DNA of 13,293 nt. It comes from Hadersleviella sp041745395. Its GTDB lineage: Bacteria > Chloroflexota > Anaerolineae > Promineifilales > Promineifilaceae. The notes under the pieces were generated by a model. That model did no database searches, was not told where the DNA came from, and saw nothing but the letters and a program-made list of their open reading frames with translations. The position numbers and the translations under genes were made by a program. The DNA lies in NCBI GenBank assembly GCA_041745395.1, contig JBGTIZ010000290.1, positions 1 to 13,293 on the forward strand, in the 5' to 3' direction. This document shows positions 6,497 to 13,293 of the stretch, piece by piece. The first letter of the stretch is position 1; each line of letters starts with the position of its first letter.

Positions 6497-6664
6497 AGCG
6501 TTCAGCTAGTCAGCCTTCAGCTAGTCAGCCACCTAAACTTCGTGCCAAATGCGCTGGTTTTAATTTAGCAGGTGTTTTTCAGGCCGTTGGATTGTTCAAG
6601 TGTGACCAAGCTCTATTGCGAAAAAGAAGCTGAAATGCTGACTAGCTGAGACGCTGAACGGCTA
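6497..6664 (+). repeat. Dispersed ~169-bp repeat element, copy 2 (MITE/REP-like)
   Basis: Same element as 1192-1360 but in the opposite orientation. Matching blocks include CAGCTAGTCAGCCACCTAAACT at the left, GTTGGATT in the middle (6588-6595), TGCGAAAA, ATGCTGACT and GCTGAACGGCTA at the right end. Many differences are C/T or A/G changes. The two ends are imperfect inverted repeats of each other (GTTCAGC and CTAGTCAGC units). It fills the gap between the hydrolase and the deacetylase gene. No transposase is encoded. Confidence 0.75.
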
Positions 6665-6686
6665 ACATCAAGAGAAGACATTTTAT

Positions 6687-7541
6687 ATGAGCAAACGCGC
6701 ATTATTAGCTGTTTTAGCCCATCCAGATGATGAATCGTTTGGGCCAGGAGGCACGCTGGCTAAATATGCGGCGCAGGGGGTGGACGTGCATATCGCCATC
6801 GCCACAGACGGCGCGGCGGGGTCAGTCGTGAAGGGACAAGAAGAAAAACGGGCTGAACTCGCGGCCGTGCGGGGCGCAGAGCTTGAGCAAGCCGTCTCTA
6901 TTCTAGGCGGCACATTGCACCGCTTGGGCTATCGTGATTCGGGCATGCGCGGGGATGAAGCTAACGCCCATCCAGAAGCGTTTATTCAAGCGGATTTGCA
7001 GGAGACGATCGGCCGTGTGGTGCGGCTAATCCGTGAGATTCGGCCCCAAGTCATTGTCACCCACGATGAGACGGGCGGCTATTTTCACCCAGACCATATC
7101 CGCTGTTGGGAAGTTACCACGGCCGCGTTTAAGGCCGCCAATGACCCCACCCAATATCCAGAGCTAGGGTTGCCCCCTCATCAACCCACACGACTATACT
7201 ACACCGCCTTTCCCAAACGTTATGTCAACATTGGCATTCTCATGATGCGGCTCACCCGCAAAGACCCCACCAAAGCGGGGCTAAACGGGGACATTGACCT
7301 AACCAAGCTGGGCGTGCCCAACGAAAAAATCAATGCGCGGATTGATATTCGCCAGCAGTGGCAAACGAAAAAAGAGGCCAGCGCGGCGCACGCCACCCAA
7401 GGGGGCGGGGGCATGTTAACCTCGCTTCTGCCCGATTGGGCCTTGCGTCAACTGCTCGGCCGTGAGCTATTCATGCGGGCGCACCCGCCGCTCCCCTTGG
7501 GCGAAAAAGAGACAGATTTGTTTGGGAAAAACGGGCAATAA
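6687..7541 (+). CDS. PIG-L/LmbE-family zinc N-deacetylase (MshB-like)
   Basis: A 284-residue protein with the LmbE signature AHPDDE (11-16) and the second zinc motif HPDH (134-137). By analogy with MshB, H12, D15 and H137 bind zinc and D14 is the general base. LGYRDSGM (80-87) is the segment that follows in MshB and Mca-type enzymes. The family removes acetyl groups from N-acetylglucosaminyl conjugates, as in mycothiol or bacillithiol synthesis, or cleaves their S-conjugate amides. Which applies here is unknown, since no other thiol-synthesis gene is present in the window. AGAGAAG at 6671-6677 precedes the ATG. The next gene starts 12 bases after the stop, implying an operon. Confidence 0.88.
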   Translation: MSKRALLAVLAHPDDESFGPGGTLAKYAAQGVDVHIAIATDGAAGSVVKGQEEKRAELAAVRGAELEQAVSILGGTLHRLGYRDSGMRGDEANAHPEAFIQADLQETIGRVVRLIREIRPQVIVTHDETGGYFHPDHIRCWEVTTAAFKAANDPTQYPELGLPPHQPTRLYYTAFPKRYVNIGILMMRLTRKDPTKAGLNGDIDLTKLGVPNEKINARIDIRQQWQTKKEASAAHATQGGGGMLTSLLPDWALRQLLGRELFMRAHPPLPLGEKETDLFGKNGQ

Positions 7542-7553
7542 GGAGAATTCAAA

Positions 7554-8513
7554 ATGCAACCATTTCGCCGTGTTATACGGTTTGTTTTATGGCTAATTGT
7601 GGCAATCACGGGCTTAATCGTGACGCTAGCGGTGCTATTTACGCGGCGCGTGGTCAAGCCGCCGCGCCAGCCGCTGTGGGCCACGCCTGATGATGTCGGT
7701 TTGGCCTATGAAGATGTACAGTTCCCAGCGCGAGAGGATGGCGTGCGGCTGTCGGGCTGGTTTATACCCGCCAAAGACAAAAGCATGAATAAAGCCCCGA
7801 CGCTGGTCTTGGTGCATGGCTGGCCGTGGAATCGCTTGGGCGAGGGCGCGGAAGGGGCGATGGCGGGCATGATGGGCGCGTCGCCCGTCGATTTGTTGCG
7901 TTTGGCTCATGCGTTGCACCACGCAGGGTATCATTTGCTGATGTTTGACCTGCGTAATCATGGGGAAAGCGCGGGCAAGTCGCCCGTCACCTTTGGGCAT
8001 CAGGAGGCGTTTGATTTGCTTGGTGCGCTGGATTATTTGGTGACGCGACCAGAGGTAGACGCGGCTAAGATTGGGGCGGTGGGCTTTTCGATGGGGGGCA
8101 ATACGGTGCTGTATAGTTTGGCACAGACGGATATGATTAGCGCGGCCGTGGTGGTTCAGCCGACTAGCCCTGATTATTTCGCGCCCCGCTTAGGGCATCA
8201 TCTGTTTGGGCCGCTCGGTGCGCCCGTGGTCGCTTTGGCGCGGCAGTTAATTAGCCTGAGCAGTGGGTTCCATCTGGGATCCGTTGACCCCCGTTTTGTA
8301 GCGGCAGGTGGGGGCAAGACCCCCGTGCTGTTTGTGCAGGGGCAGGGCGACCCGTGGGGCAGTGTCGAGAATGTGGCCGAGATAGCGAACGCTTTGCCGG
8401 GCACGGTTGATTTGCTGGTGGTAGAAGCGGCGGATAGGTACGCGGGGTATCAGCATGTGGTGGATCATCCCGAACTGCTGGATTCCTTCTTTAGAGATTA
8501 CTTACGGGGCTAA
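7554..8513 (+). CDS. Membrane-anchored alpha/beta hydrolase (peptidase S9/Abhydrolase-like)
   Basis: A 319-residue protein. Residues about 8-29 are a hydrophobic segment after RR, and RRVVK follows, so it is likely anchored; the arginines on both sides make the topology ambiguous. The hydrolase domain shows VLVHGWPWN (85-93, oxyanion hole), LLMFDLRNHGESAG (128-141), and the nucleophile elbow GFSMGG (S179). It also has the acid in QGQGDPWGS (D266) and the histidine in YQHVVDH (H301, or H305). It resembles bacterial proteins of the dipeptidyl-peptidase/esterase D-like type; the substrate is unknown. AAGGAG lies just before the ATG and overlaps the end of the deacetylase gene's spacer. Pairing with a sugar-conjugate deacetylase hints at processing of cell-surface or thiol conjugates, which is inference only. 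Confidence 0.85.
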   Translation: MQPFRRVIRFVLWLIVAITGLIVTLAVLFTRRVVKPPRQPLWATPDDVGLAYEDVQFPAREDGVRLSGWFIPAKDKSMNKAPTLVLVHGWPWNRLGEGAEGAMAGMMGASPVDLLRLAHALHHAGYHLLMFDLRNHGESAGKSPVTFGHQEAFDLLGALDYLVTRPEVDAAKIGAVGFSMGGNTVLYSLAQTDMISAAVVVQPTSPDYFAPRLGHHLFGPLGAPVVALARQLISLSSGFHLGSVDPRFVAAGGGKTPVLFVQGQGDPWGSVENVAEIANALPGTVDLLVVEAADRYAGYQHVVDHPELLDSFFRDYLRG

Positions 8514-8531
8514 AAAAAGGGGTCGTGAATC

Positions 8532-8560
8532 TTGTCACGTTGGTAGGCTGGTGCTATAAT
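8532..8560 (+). promoter_or_regulatory. Sigma-70 type promoter of tRNA-Val
   Basis: TTGTCA (8532-8537), a 17-base spacer and a perfect TATAAT (8555-8560), 12 bases before the mature tRNA 5' end. Spacing and boxes are close to ideal for the housekeeping sigma factor. Confidence 0.85.
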
Positions 8561-8572
8561 GTCAGCTTACTT

Positions 8573-8646
<74 letters not shown>

Positions 8647-8648
8647 TC

Positions 8649-8690
8649 AAAACACCCCCGTTTCTTGAGAAACGGGGGTGTTTTTGTTTC
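8649..8690 (+). terminator. Rho-independent terminator of tRNA-Val
   Basis: A perfect 16-bp inverted repeat, AAAACACCCCCGTTTC (8649-8664) and its complement (8669-8684), with a TTGA loop. The T-run at its 3' side is TTTTTGTTT. Because the left arm starts with AAAA, it could also terminate in the reverse direction. Confidence 0.92.
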
Positions 8691-8818
8691 CTTTCGACCT
8701 TCAGCATTTGGCCAGTCCGCATTTCAACTTGATGTCCATACCCACCAGACTTCAGATAGCTACAACCTGAATATCCTCATTTTCGTTTGCTTATAGCGTT
8801 AAATTTGCTGTAAAAATT

Positions 8819-8847
8819 GTGAGACTTCTCACACCAAACAAGTGAGA
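8819..8847 (+). promoter_or_regulatory. Three GTGAGA half-sites upstream of the Rhs-gene promoter
   Basis: GTGAGA (8819-8824) and TCTCAC (8827-8832) form a perfect inverted repeat with a 2-base centre, and a third GTGAGA follows at 8842-8847. The third site ends 8 bases before the -35 box. The layout fits a transcription-factor binding site, probably for an activator. The factor is unknown. Confidence 0.45.
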
Positions 8848-8855
8848 AAACACTC

Positions 8856-8883
8856 TTGACATCATTTTCGATTCTGCTACTAT
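8856..8883 (+). promoter_or_regulatory. Candidate promoter of the Rhs-type gene
   Basis: A perfect TTGACA at 8856-8861 and TACTAT at 8878-8883 with a 16-base spacer. It would give a leader of about 190 bases before the preferred start at 9083. Between the tRNA terminator and this promoter (8691-8818), and in the leader (8890-9065), I see no gene or further structure. Confidence 0.55.
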
Positions 8884-9082
8884 TCTGGCGTCTTTGTACA
8901 TGTGTGTGCCAACAATCCAAAATAGTTCTGCTTAGTTGCCTAGCCTACCCACCTACAATTCTCCCCGTTAGTGCTTCACATAAGCATAAATTTATCCAAT
9001 TTAATCCGTAACCAACCTTGTCTGGGCAATAAGCCAGTATTTGCTGTTGGTTGTGTATTCATTTTACAGGAGCAACCCTATA

Positions 9083-12000
9083 ATGGCGTTGAAGTTATTG
9101 CATTCCAAATTTGTCCTCTTGCCTATTTCGGTTTCATTCTTTCTTGTTGTGTCAACTATCTTCGTACTTAGTTACCTCCCACACGCGGACCCTGTAGCGG
9201 CGGATAATACTCAAATTAATTATTTATACTACGATAACTTTCGTACACTTGATGATGCAGTCTGGACCAATAATTATAGAGCTTCAATTGTCATTGATTG
9301 CAATAGTTCTGACCCTTTTTGTGTACGAATAAGAGGCAGTAACGCTTCTGGTGGAAATGGTTTCATTAGTGGTAACTTCTACCATTTGGGTGATGATTTA
9401 GAAATATTTATCCGTTATCGGCAACCTCATGCTGCTTTGCGGTGGCAAATTGAAGGGGTTAATGGATGCTCTGGTCCATTACCAGCATCTTCAAGTACCA
9501 ACTTTAGGACGCACACATTAAGATGCAACACGCTACCTGCTGGCTCTTATATTATTAAATTCCACATGTACGGTAACGCAACAGGGTGGATTGACTGGCT
9601 CGAAACAAACGCCATCCCTTTCCCTCTGCTAGATACGATGGTTATGGGAGGACAGACAGACTGTCCTCTATGCTCAGCTCATTCTGCACAAGCTACCACC
9701 CATGGTATCAACACTGGTAGTGGTAATTGGACACACCATGAAACAGATATGAGTCTCACTGTGGCTGGTTCACCCATTCAGTTCTCTCGTCATTACGCCT
9801 CCCAGCGGGCTGCACTACAAGTAAGTGGCACGCTCACTAATAACAATTCATTGGGCGAGGGCTGGGTGCACAATTACGATGTTCAACTGGTACTAGACTC
9901 ATCGCAAACCGCCCTCACAAATACCATAGAATTGCAAACACCAAGCGGCTCCAGGTTACCCTTTATTCGACAGACAGTTGCCGGTGACGTTAGCTATATG
10001 CCCTATGCGGGTGTAACCGCCGAATTGATTGAAAATACCGATGGCTCTTTCACGGTCACAGGCTTCAACCAAGCGACCTATACTTTTAATGCCGTCGGGC
10101 AAATGACCAGCCAGCAGGACGCCAACGGCAACACCATCACCTTTAGCTATCACACCAGTGGTAATGGTGTGAACCAACTCTATCGTGCCCAACAAAATGG
10201 CCGTTATCTGGAGTATCAGTATCGTCCAGATGGTCGCTTGGGCACAGTAGCCGACCATACAGGACGGCAAATCACATTAGATTACACCAATGATCGCCTC
10301 AGTAGCGTCACCAGCCCACTCAACGTCACCACAACCTATACTTACCAAGATCATCTACTCACACAAGTCACAGATCCAACGGGCAAAATTTTGCGCGAAG
10401 TGGCCTATGACAGTGAGAATCGTGCTATCCAAGTCCGTGATGGTCATGGCAATGTGCTATCCAATATTGATTACACAGATACCATTGCTCCAGTTGTGCA
10501 AAGGCAAGGTGTAAGCCAAACCCACACCTATAATCAGTTAGGGACTTGGGTTGGCACCACCCCACGTTGCCAAGATGGCACCGCTGGTTGCGAAGCCTCT
10601 CACAGCACGGGCTACGATGGCAACTTTAAGGTCAGCGGCACGTCCGACGCCAACGGCAACCCTTCCATCCTCAACTGGAATGCAGGCGGAAGCAACCTCG
10701 AAAGCGTCACCAACGCACTCGAGCAAACCACCGAATTTGAATACGACGAACACAACAATTTGACCCACATCACCAATGCGGATGGGACGACCACGATTCA
10801 CGCCTACGACCATTCCCATCTGCCCACCTTCCGCACCAGCACGACCAACAGTGCGGGGCACACCACGTATTTCACCCCCACCTACCAAACCCAGCAAAAT
10901 GGCGTCACTGTGCCTGATGGTCTCCTGCTGTCACAAGAAGATACGAGTGGGGTGGTGACCAACTACGAATATAATGAATATGGGCAAGTGCTGGCTGTGA
11001 CCCACTCGGCCAATAGTGCCCAGCCACAAACCTCAACCTATACTTATGATGCGCTCGGCCGTGTGCAAACCAGCACCAGCCCAGAAGGGCAGACGTCTCT
11101 GAACATCTACGATACTGCCGATCGTCTCACGGCCACCATCAACAACTGGACGGGGAGTGATCCCGCTACTTGGCTCAATGAGTGCGTGACCACGCCGGGT
11201 GTGCGCGACACGAACATCTGCACCCGCTACGGCTATGACGCGGCAGGCCGCACCATCAGCACCACTGATACGCTGGGGCGCACCAGCCTGACATTCTACG
11301 ATGATGCGGGGCGTAATTATCTGACCATCAGCAACTATGATGGGACATCCTACACTGACCCTCAAGCCGATCTTTGCGACTGGGATTCGCCAGACGCCGA
11401 GTACAATCTCTGTGCCTTGACTGAATACGACAGCCACGGCCGTGCCTATCGTCGGACTGACGCTCTGGGACGTGTGTCTCTAACAGCATTTAGCGAGTTG
11501 GGACGTGTCGAAGGGACGATCCAAAATAGCGTGAATGTTACCACGCTCAACCAATGCCAATTCCCGCCAGCGCAAGCAGACCGTGACTTGTGTACCCTGT
11601 TTACCTACGATGCCGTCGGTAATGTCCTCACCACGACCGACCCCAGCGGTCAGCAATCCTACACCATTTATGATGAGCTGAACCGCGCTGTGGGCACGAT
11701 TAGCAACTGGGCGGGAACGATGACAACCACGGCGCAGGTGACTAACAGTTGCTTTAACCTCAACCCCACCCGCACCTCCGACCTTTGTACACTGACCAGC
11801 TATGATGAGGTCGGCAACGTCATCCTGACCACAGATGTGGAAGGACGTCAAACGCGCACCTTCTACAATGACTTAAATCAAGTAACCACGATGGTGAGCA
11901 ACTACCAAGATGGTTTCGATCCCGCCGCCTGTGTCTATGATCCCGATAACATGGCTGAGAAAAATATCTGCACCCAATATGGGTATGATAGCGATGGTCG

Positions 12001-13198
12001 CCAAACAAGCGTCACCAATGCGCTGGGGCAAACCAGCCTCACCGTCTACGACGAACAAAGCCGCCCTGTCGTGTCTGTCGCCAACTGGGATGGCACCACG
12101 CCCATTCAGAGCGAAGCGGATTGTGCCTTCCCACCTGCACAAGCAGACACCAATGTGTGCCAAGTCACCTATTACGACGCCAATGGTCGCCGCGTCGCTA
12201 CCAAGAACGCCCTCGGCCAGCTAACGGATTATGGCTTTGACAGCCTCGGCCGAACCGATGAAACGACGCGCTACCTCGCTGGACAACCCGTCCAGAACAA
12301 GACGCAGTTCGATGCCTTGGGCAACCGTCTGTTCAGCACCGATGCGGAAAACCACACCACGAGTTACCAGTACGACACCCTCAACCGCCTTACCAGCAGT
12401 GAAAGTCCCATGGGAGTCACGACGAGCCAAACATACAATGCCCTCAGTTGGGTAGTGAGTGAAAGCAACGACGCGGGACACACGACGAGCTACCAATATG
12501 ATGAGCAAGGGCACTTGCTCAGCACGACGGATCCGCTTCAATACAGCACCTATTACCAATATGATGCACGTGGGAACCAAACGGGGCAGGTAGATGCGGA
12601 AGATGTTTTGACTACCTATCTGTATGATGATCTCAATCGCCTCGTGGGTGTCGTAGAAAATGATACGGGTGGCGTGCAGACAGATAGCAGTAATGTGCTG
12701 ACGCAATACCAATACGATATTAGCGGCAACCGCTTGGTCATCACCAATGCGCGGTCGTTTACGCAGACGCTGACTAGCTATGACGTTTTGGGGCGACCAG
12801 TTGTGGTAACAGATACCTTGGGGAATGAGACGACCTATCAGTATGATGCACTCGGCCGTGTGCGCCAGATGGTGGACGGCAACAGTGCCTTAACCACCTA
12901 CGCTTATGATGGTTTAAACCGCGTCATCTCTACCACTTATCATGGTGACAATGAAACGATTCTGAATACCTACAATGCCTTGGGGAATCGCCTAGCCATG
13001 AGCGATGCGACGGGTATCACCAGCTACCAATACGATGATCTAAATCGCCCCATCACCGTTACCAGCCCCCTAACGGGCACAGTTGTTTACGGCTATGACT
13101 TAAACGGCAACCGCACCAACCTGACTTACCCAGATGGCAAAGTGGTGTCCTACTATAATGGCCTAGTAAAAATCGGACAGAAAAACGAGCGGCTTTAA
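9083..13198 (+). CDS. Secreted YD-repeat (Rhs-type) protein, 3' end replaced by an IS insertion
   Basis: The start at 9083 is preferred over the in-frame ATG at 9041, because AGGAG (9068-9072) lies 10 bases before it. It then opens with a signal peptide: MALKLLHSK, a hydrophobic core at about 10-31, and a likely cleavage after VAA (38-40). Product: 1371 residues. Residues ~45-185 are a beta-rich domain I cannot name, possibly carbohydrate-binding. Residues ~194-300 resemble the Rhs N-terminal DUF6531 region (GSGNWTHHETDMSL, FSRHYAS, LGEGWVHNYD). From ~320 to ~1358, YD repeats follow (YxYDxxGR, TDxxGR). Residues 669-1044 hold six Cys-pair units. Residues 1360-1371 are encoded by the IS left end. 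The conserved Rhs core cleavage region and variable C-terminal tip are missing from this product, so toxin or effector function, if any, is probably lost. GC is lower at the 5' end than in the neighbouring genes. Confidence 0.88.
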   Translation: MALKLLHSKFVLLPISVSFFLVVSTIFVLSYLPHADPVAADNTQINYLYYDNFRTLDDAVWTNNYRASIVIDCNSSDPFCVRIRGSNASGGNGFISGNFYHLGDDLEIFIRYRQPHAALRWQIEGVNGCSGPLPASSSTNFRTHTLRCNTLPAGSYIIKFHMYGNATGWIDWLETNAIPFPLLDTMVMGGQTDCPLCSAHSAQATTHGINTGSGNWTHHETDMSLTVAGSPIQFSRHYASQRAALQVSGTLTNNNSLGEGWVHNYDVQLVLDSSQTALTNTIELQTPSGSRLPFIRQTVAGDVSYMPYAGVTAELIENTDGSFTVTGFNQATYTFNAVGQMTSQQDANGNTITFSYHTSGNGVNQLYRAQQNGRYLEYQYRPDGRLGTVADHTGRQITLDYTNDRLSSVTSPLNVTTTYTYQDHLLTQVTDPTGKILREVAYDSENRAIQVRDGHGNVLSNIDYTDTIAPVVQRQGVSQTHTYNQLGTWVGTTPRCQDGTAGCEASHSTGYDGNFKVSGTSDANGNPSILNWNAGGSNLESVTNALEQTTEFEYDEHNNLTHITNADGTTTIHAYDHSHLPTFRTSTTNSAGHTTYFTPTYQTQQNGVTVPDGLLLSQEDTSGVVTNYEYNEYGQVLAVTHSANSAQPQTSTYTYDALGRVQTSTSPEGQTSLNIYDTADRLTATINNWTGSDPATWLNECVTTPGVRDTNICTRYGYDAAGRTISTTDTLGRTSLTFYDDAGRNYLTISNYDGTSYTDPQADLCDWDSPDAEYNLCALTEYDSHGRAYRRTDALGRVSLTAFSELGRVEGTIQNSVNVTTLNQCQFPPAQADRDLCTLFTYDAVGNVLTTTDPSGQQSYTIYDELNRAVGTISNWAGTMTTTAQVTNSCFNLNPTRTSDLCTLTSYDEVGNVILTTDVEGRQTRTFYNDLNQVTTMVSNYQDGFDPAACVYDPDNMAEKNICTQYGYDSDGRQTSVTNALGQTSLTVYDEQSRPVVSVANWDGTTPIQSEADCAFPPAQADTNVCQVTYYDANGRRVATKNALGQLTDYGFDSLGRTDETTRYLAGQPVQNKTQFDALGNRLFSTDAENHTTSYQYDTLNRLTSSESPMGVTTSQTYNALSWVVSESNDAGHTTSYQYDEQGHLLSTTDPLQYSTYYQYDARGNQTGQVDAEDVLTTYLYDDLNRLVGVVENDTGGVQTDSSNVLTQYQYDISGNRLVITNARSFTQTLTSYDVLGRPVVVTDTLGNETTYQYDALGRVRQMVDGNSALTTYAYDGLNRVISTTYHGDNETILNTYNALGNRLAMSDATGITSYQYDDLNRPITVTSPLTGTVVYGYDLNGNRTNLTYPDGKVVSYYNGLVKIGQKNERL
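11087..12214 (+). repeat. Six tandem ~188-bp coding units, each with a paired-cysteine loop
   Basis: Residues 669-1044 of the YD-repeat protein. Each unit is two YD half-repeats joined by a loop: GRxSLTxYD, then ISNWxGT, a loop, then YDxxGRxxxTTD. The loop cysteines are 701/713, 765/777, 825/837, 890/902, 950/963 and 1014/1026, so five are C-X11-C and one is C-X12-C. First cysteines are 60-65 residues apart. Units 3 and 6 share the loop text FPPAQAD, suggesting duplication. Such loops would project from the YD shell. Confidence 0.8.
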
Positions 13199-13293
13199 GG
13201 TAGACTTGAAGCCATGAGAAAACAATATTCGTCCGATTTTAAATCAAAAGTTGTCCTCGAAATATTACGTGAAGAAAAGACGTTAAACGAAAT
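13159..13293 (+). mobile_element. Left end of an IS3-family insertion sequence (runs off the right edge)
   Basis: The YD frame loses its family pattern after VVSYYN. From TGGCCTAGTAAAAATCGGAC (13159 onward) the DNA looks like the terminal repeat of IS3-family elements, which start with TG and commonly contain AAAAA...GGACA. The orfA start follows at 13214. The exact boundary could be off by a few bases, since the right end and the target duplication lie outside the window. Confidence 0.8.
13214..13293 (+). CDS. IS3-family transposase OrfA, N-terminal part (partial)
   Basis: ATG at 13214 opens MRKQYSSDFKSKVVLEILRE followed by EKTLNE, then the window ends. The pattern (K/R)xYxxxFKxxVVLExLxxEKTLxEI is the start of the HTH_Tnp_1 helix-turn-helix domain of IS3-family OrfA proteins, which binds the element's ends. 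In this family orfA is normally followed by orfB, the DDE integrase, made by programmed frameshifting; neither is visible here. The frame reads in the same direction as the interrupted YD-repeat gene. Confidence 0.85.
   Translation, partial: MRKQYSSDFKSKVVLEILREEKTLNE

Noticed and set aside
9041..9082. Upstream in-frame ATG giving a 1385-residue Rhs-type protein
   Set aside because: The ATG at 9041 has no ribosome-binding site, while 9083 has AGGAG at good spacing and begins directly with a normal signal peptide.
11087..12214. CRISPR-like array
   Set aside because: The repeats are coding, about 188 bp long and diverged, and follow the YD protein pattern; there is no short identical repeat with unique spacers.
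12221..12712. 163-residue minus-strand frame inside the YD-repeat gene
   Set aside because: It is antisense to repeated coding DNA, and similar antisense frames recur along the repeats (11033-11437, 11480-11851), as expected from shared repeat sequence.

Overview
This window most likely comes from a Chloroflexota-type bacterium (Anaerolineae/Ardenticatenia-like). That placement is an inference from the LDH-type malate dehydrogenase, the gene mix and the base composition, and no marker gene proves it. The left two thirds (1-8513) is compact housekeeping and accessory metabolism. The right third (8514-13293) is a tRNA gene followed by a large secreted YD-repeat (Rhs-type) gene whose 3' end is cut by an IS3-family insertion sequence running off the window.

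Layout. 1-1140 (minus strand): the first 18 codons of an unidentified gene, then a zinc-free quinone oxidoreductase-like dehydrogenase, separated by a polypyrimidine tract. 1192-1360: copy 1 of a ~169-bp repeat element. 1423-2825: a DtxR/MntR-type metal-responsive regulator overlapping by 4 bases an acetoacetate-decarboxylase-family gene. 2949-3791: a class I methyltransferase. 3792-4131: a long leader with a promoter candidate and two inverted-repeat structures in front of malate dehydrogenase (4132-5073), which ends at a strong intrinsic terminator. 5206-6492: holo-ACP synthase and an alpha/beta hydrolase. 6497-6664: copy 2 of the repeat element, inverted relative to copy 1. 6687-8513: a tight pair, a PIG-L/LmbE deacetylase and a membrane-anchored alpha/beta hydrolase. 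8532-8690: a complete tRNA-Val(CAC) unit with promoter and terminator. 8819-13198: a promoter with GTGAGA half-sites, then the secreted Rhs-type gene. 13159-13293: left end of the IS3-family element with the start of its orfA.

Three patterns are not explained by the gene list. (1) The 10-bp palindrome CACGGCCGTG occurs 12 times, in two of the three possible reading frames and once between genes, against about 0.01-0.02 expected; it behaves like the cyanobacterial HIP1 iterated palindrome but with a different sequence. (2) Two ~169-bp elements, about 70% identical without gaps over ~125 bp and built with imperfect terminal inverted repeats of CTAGTCAG units, lie in intergenic gaps in opposite orientation. 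(3) The Rhs-type protein carries six consecutive ~63-residue units, each with a C-X11-C (once C-X12-C) loop, and every cysteine in the protein falls in a plausible pair, suggesting a disulfide-stapled extracellular shell.

The genes do not form one pathway. Likely units are regulator + decarboxylase (ATGA overlap) and deacetylase + membrane hydrolase (12-bp gap). The malate dehydrogenase and the tRNA gene are separate transcription units.
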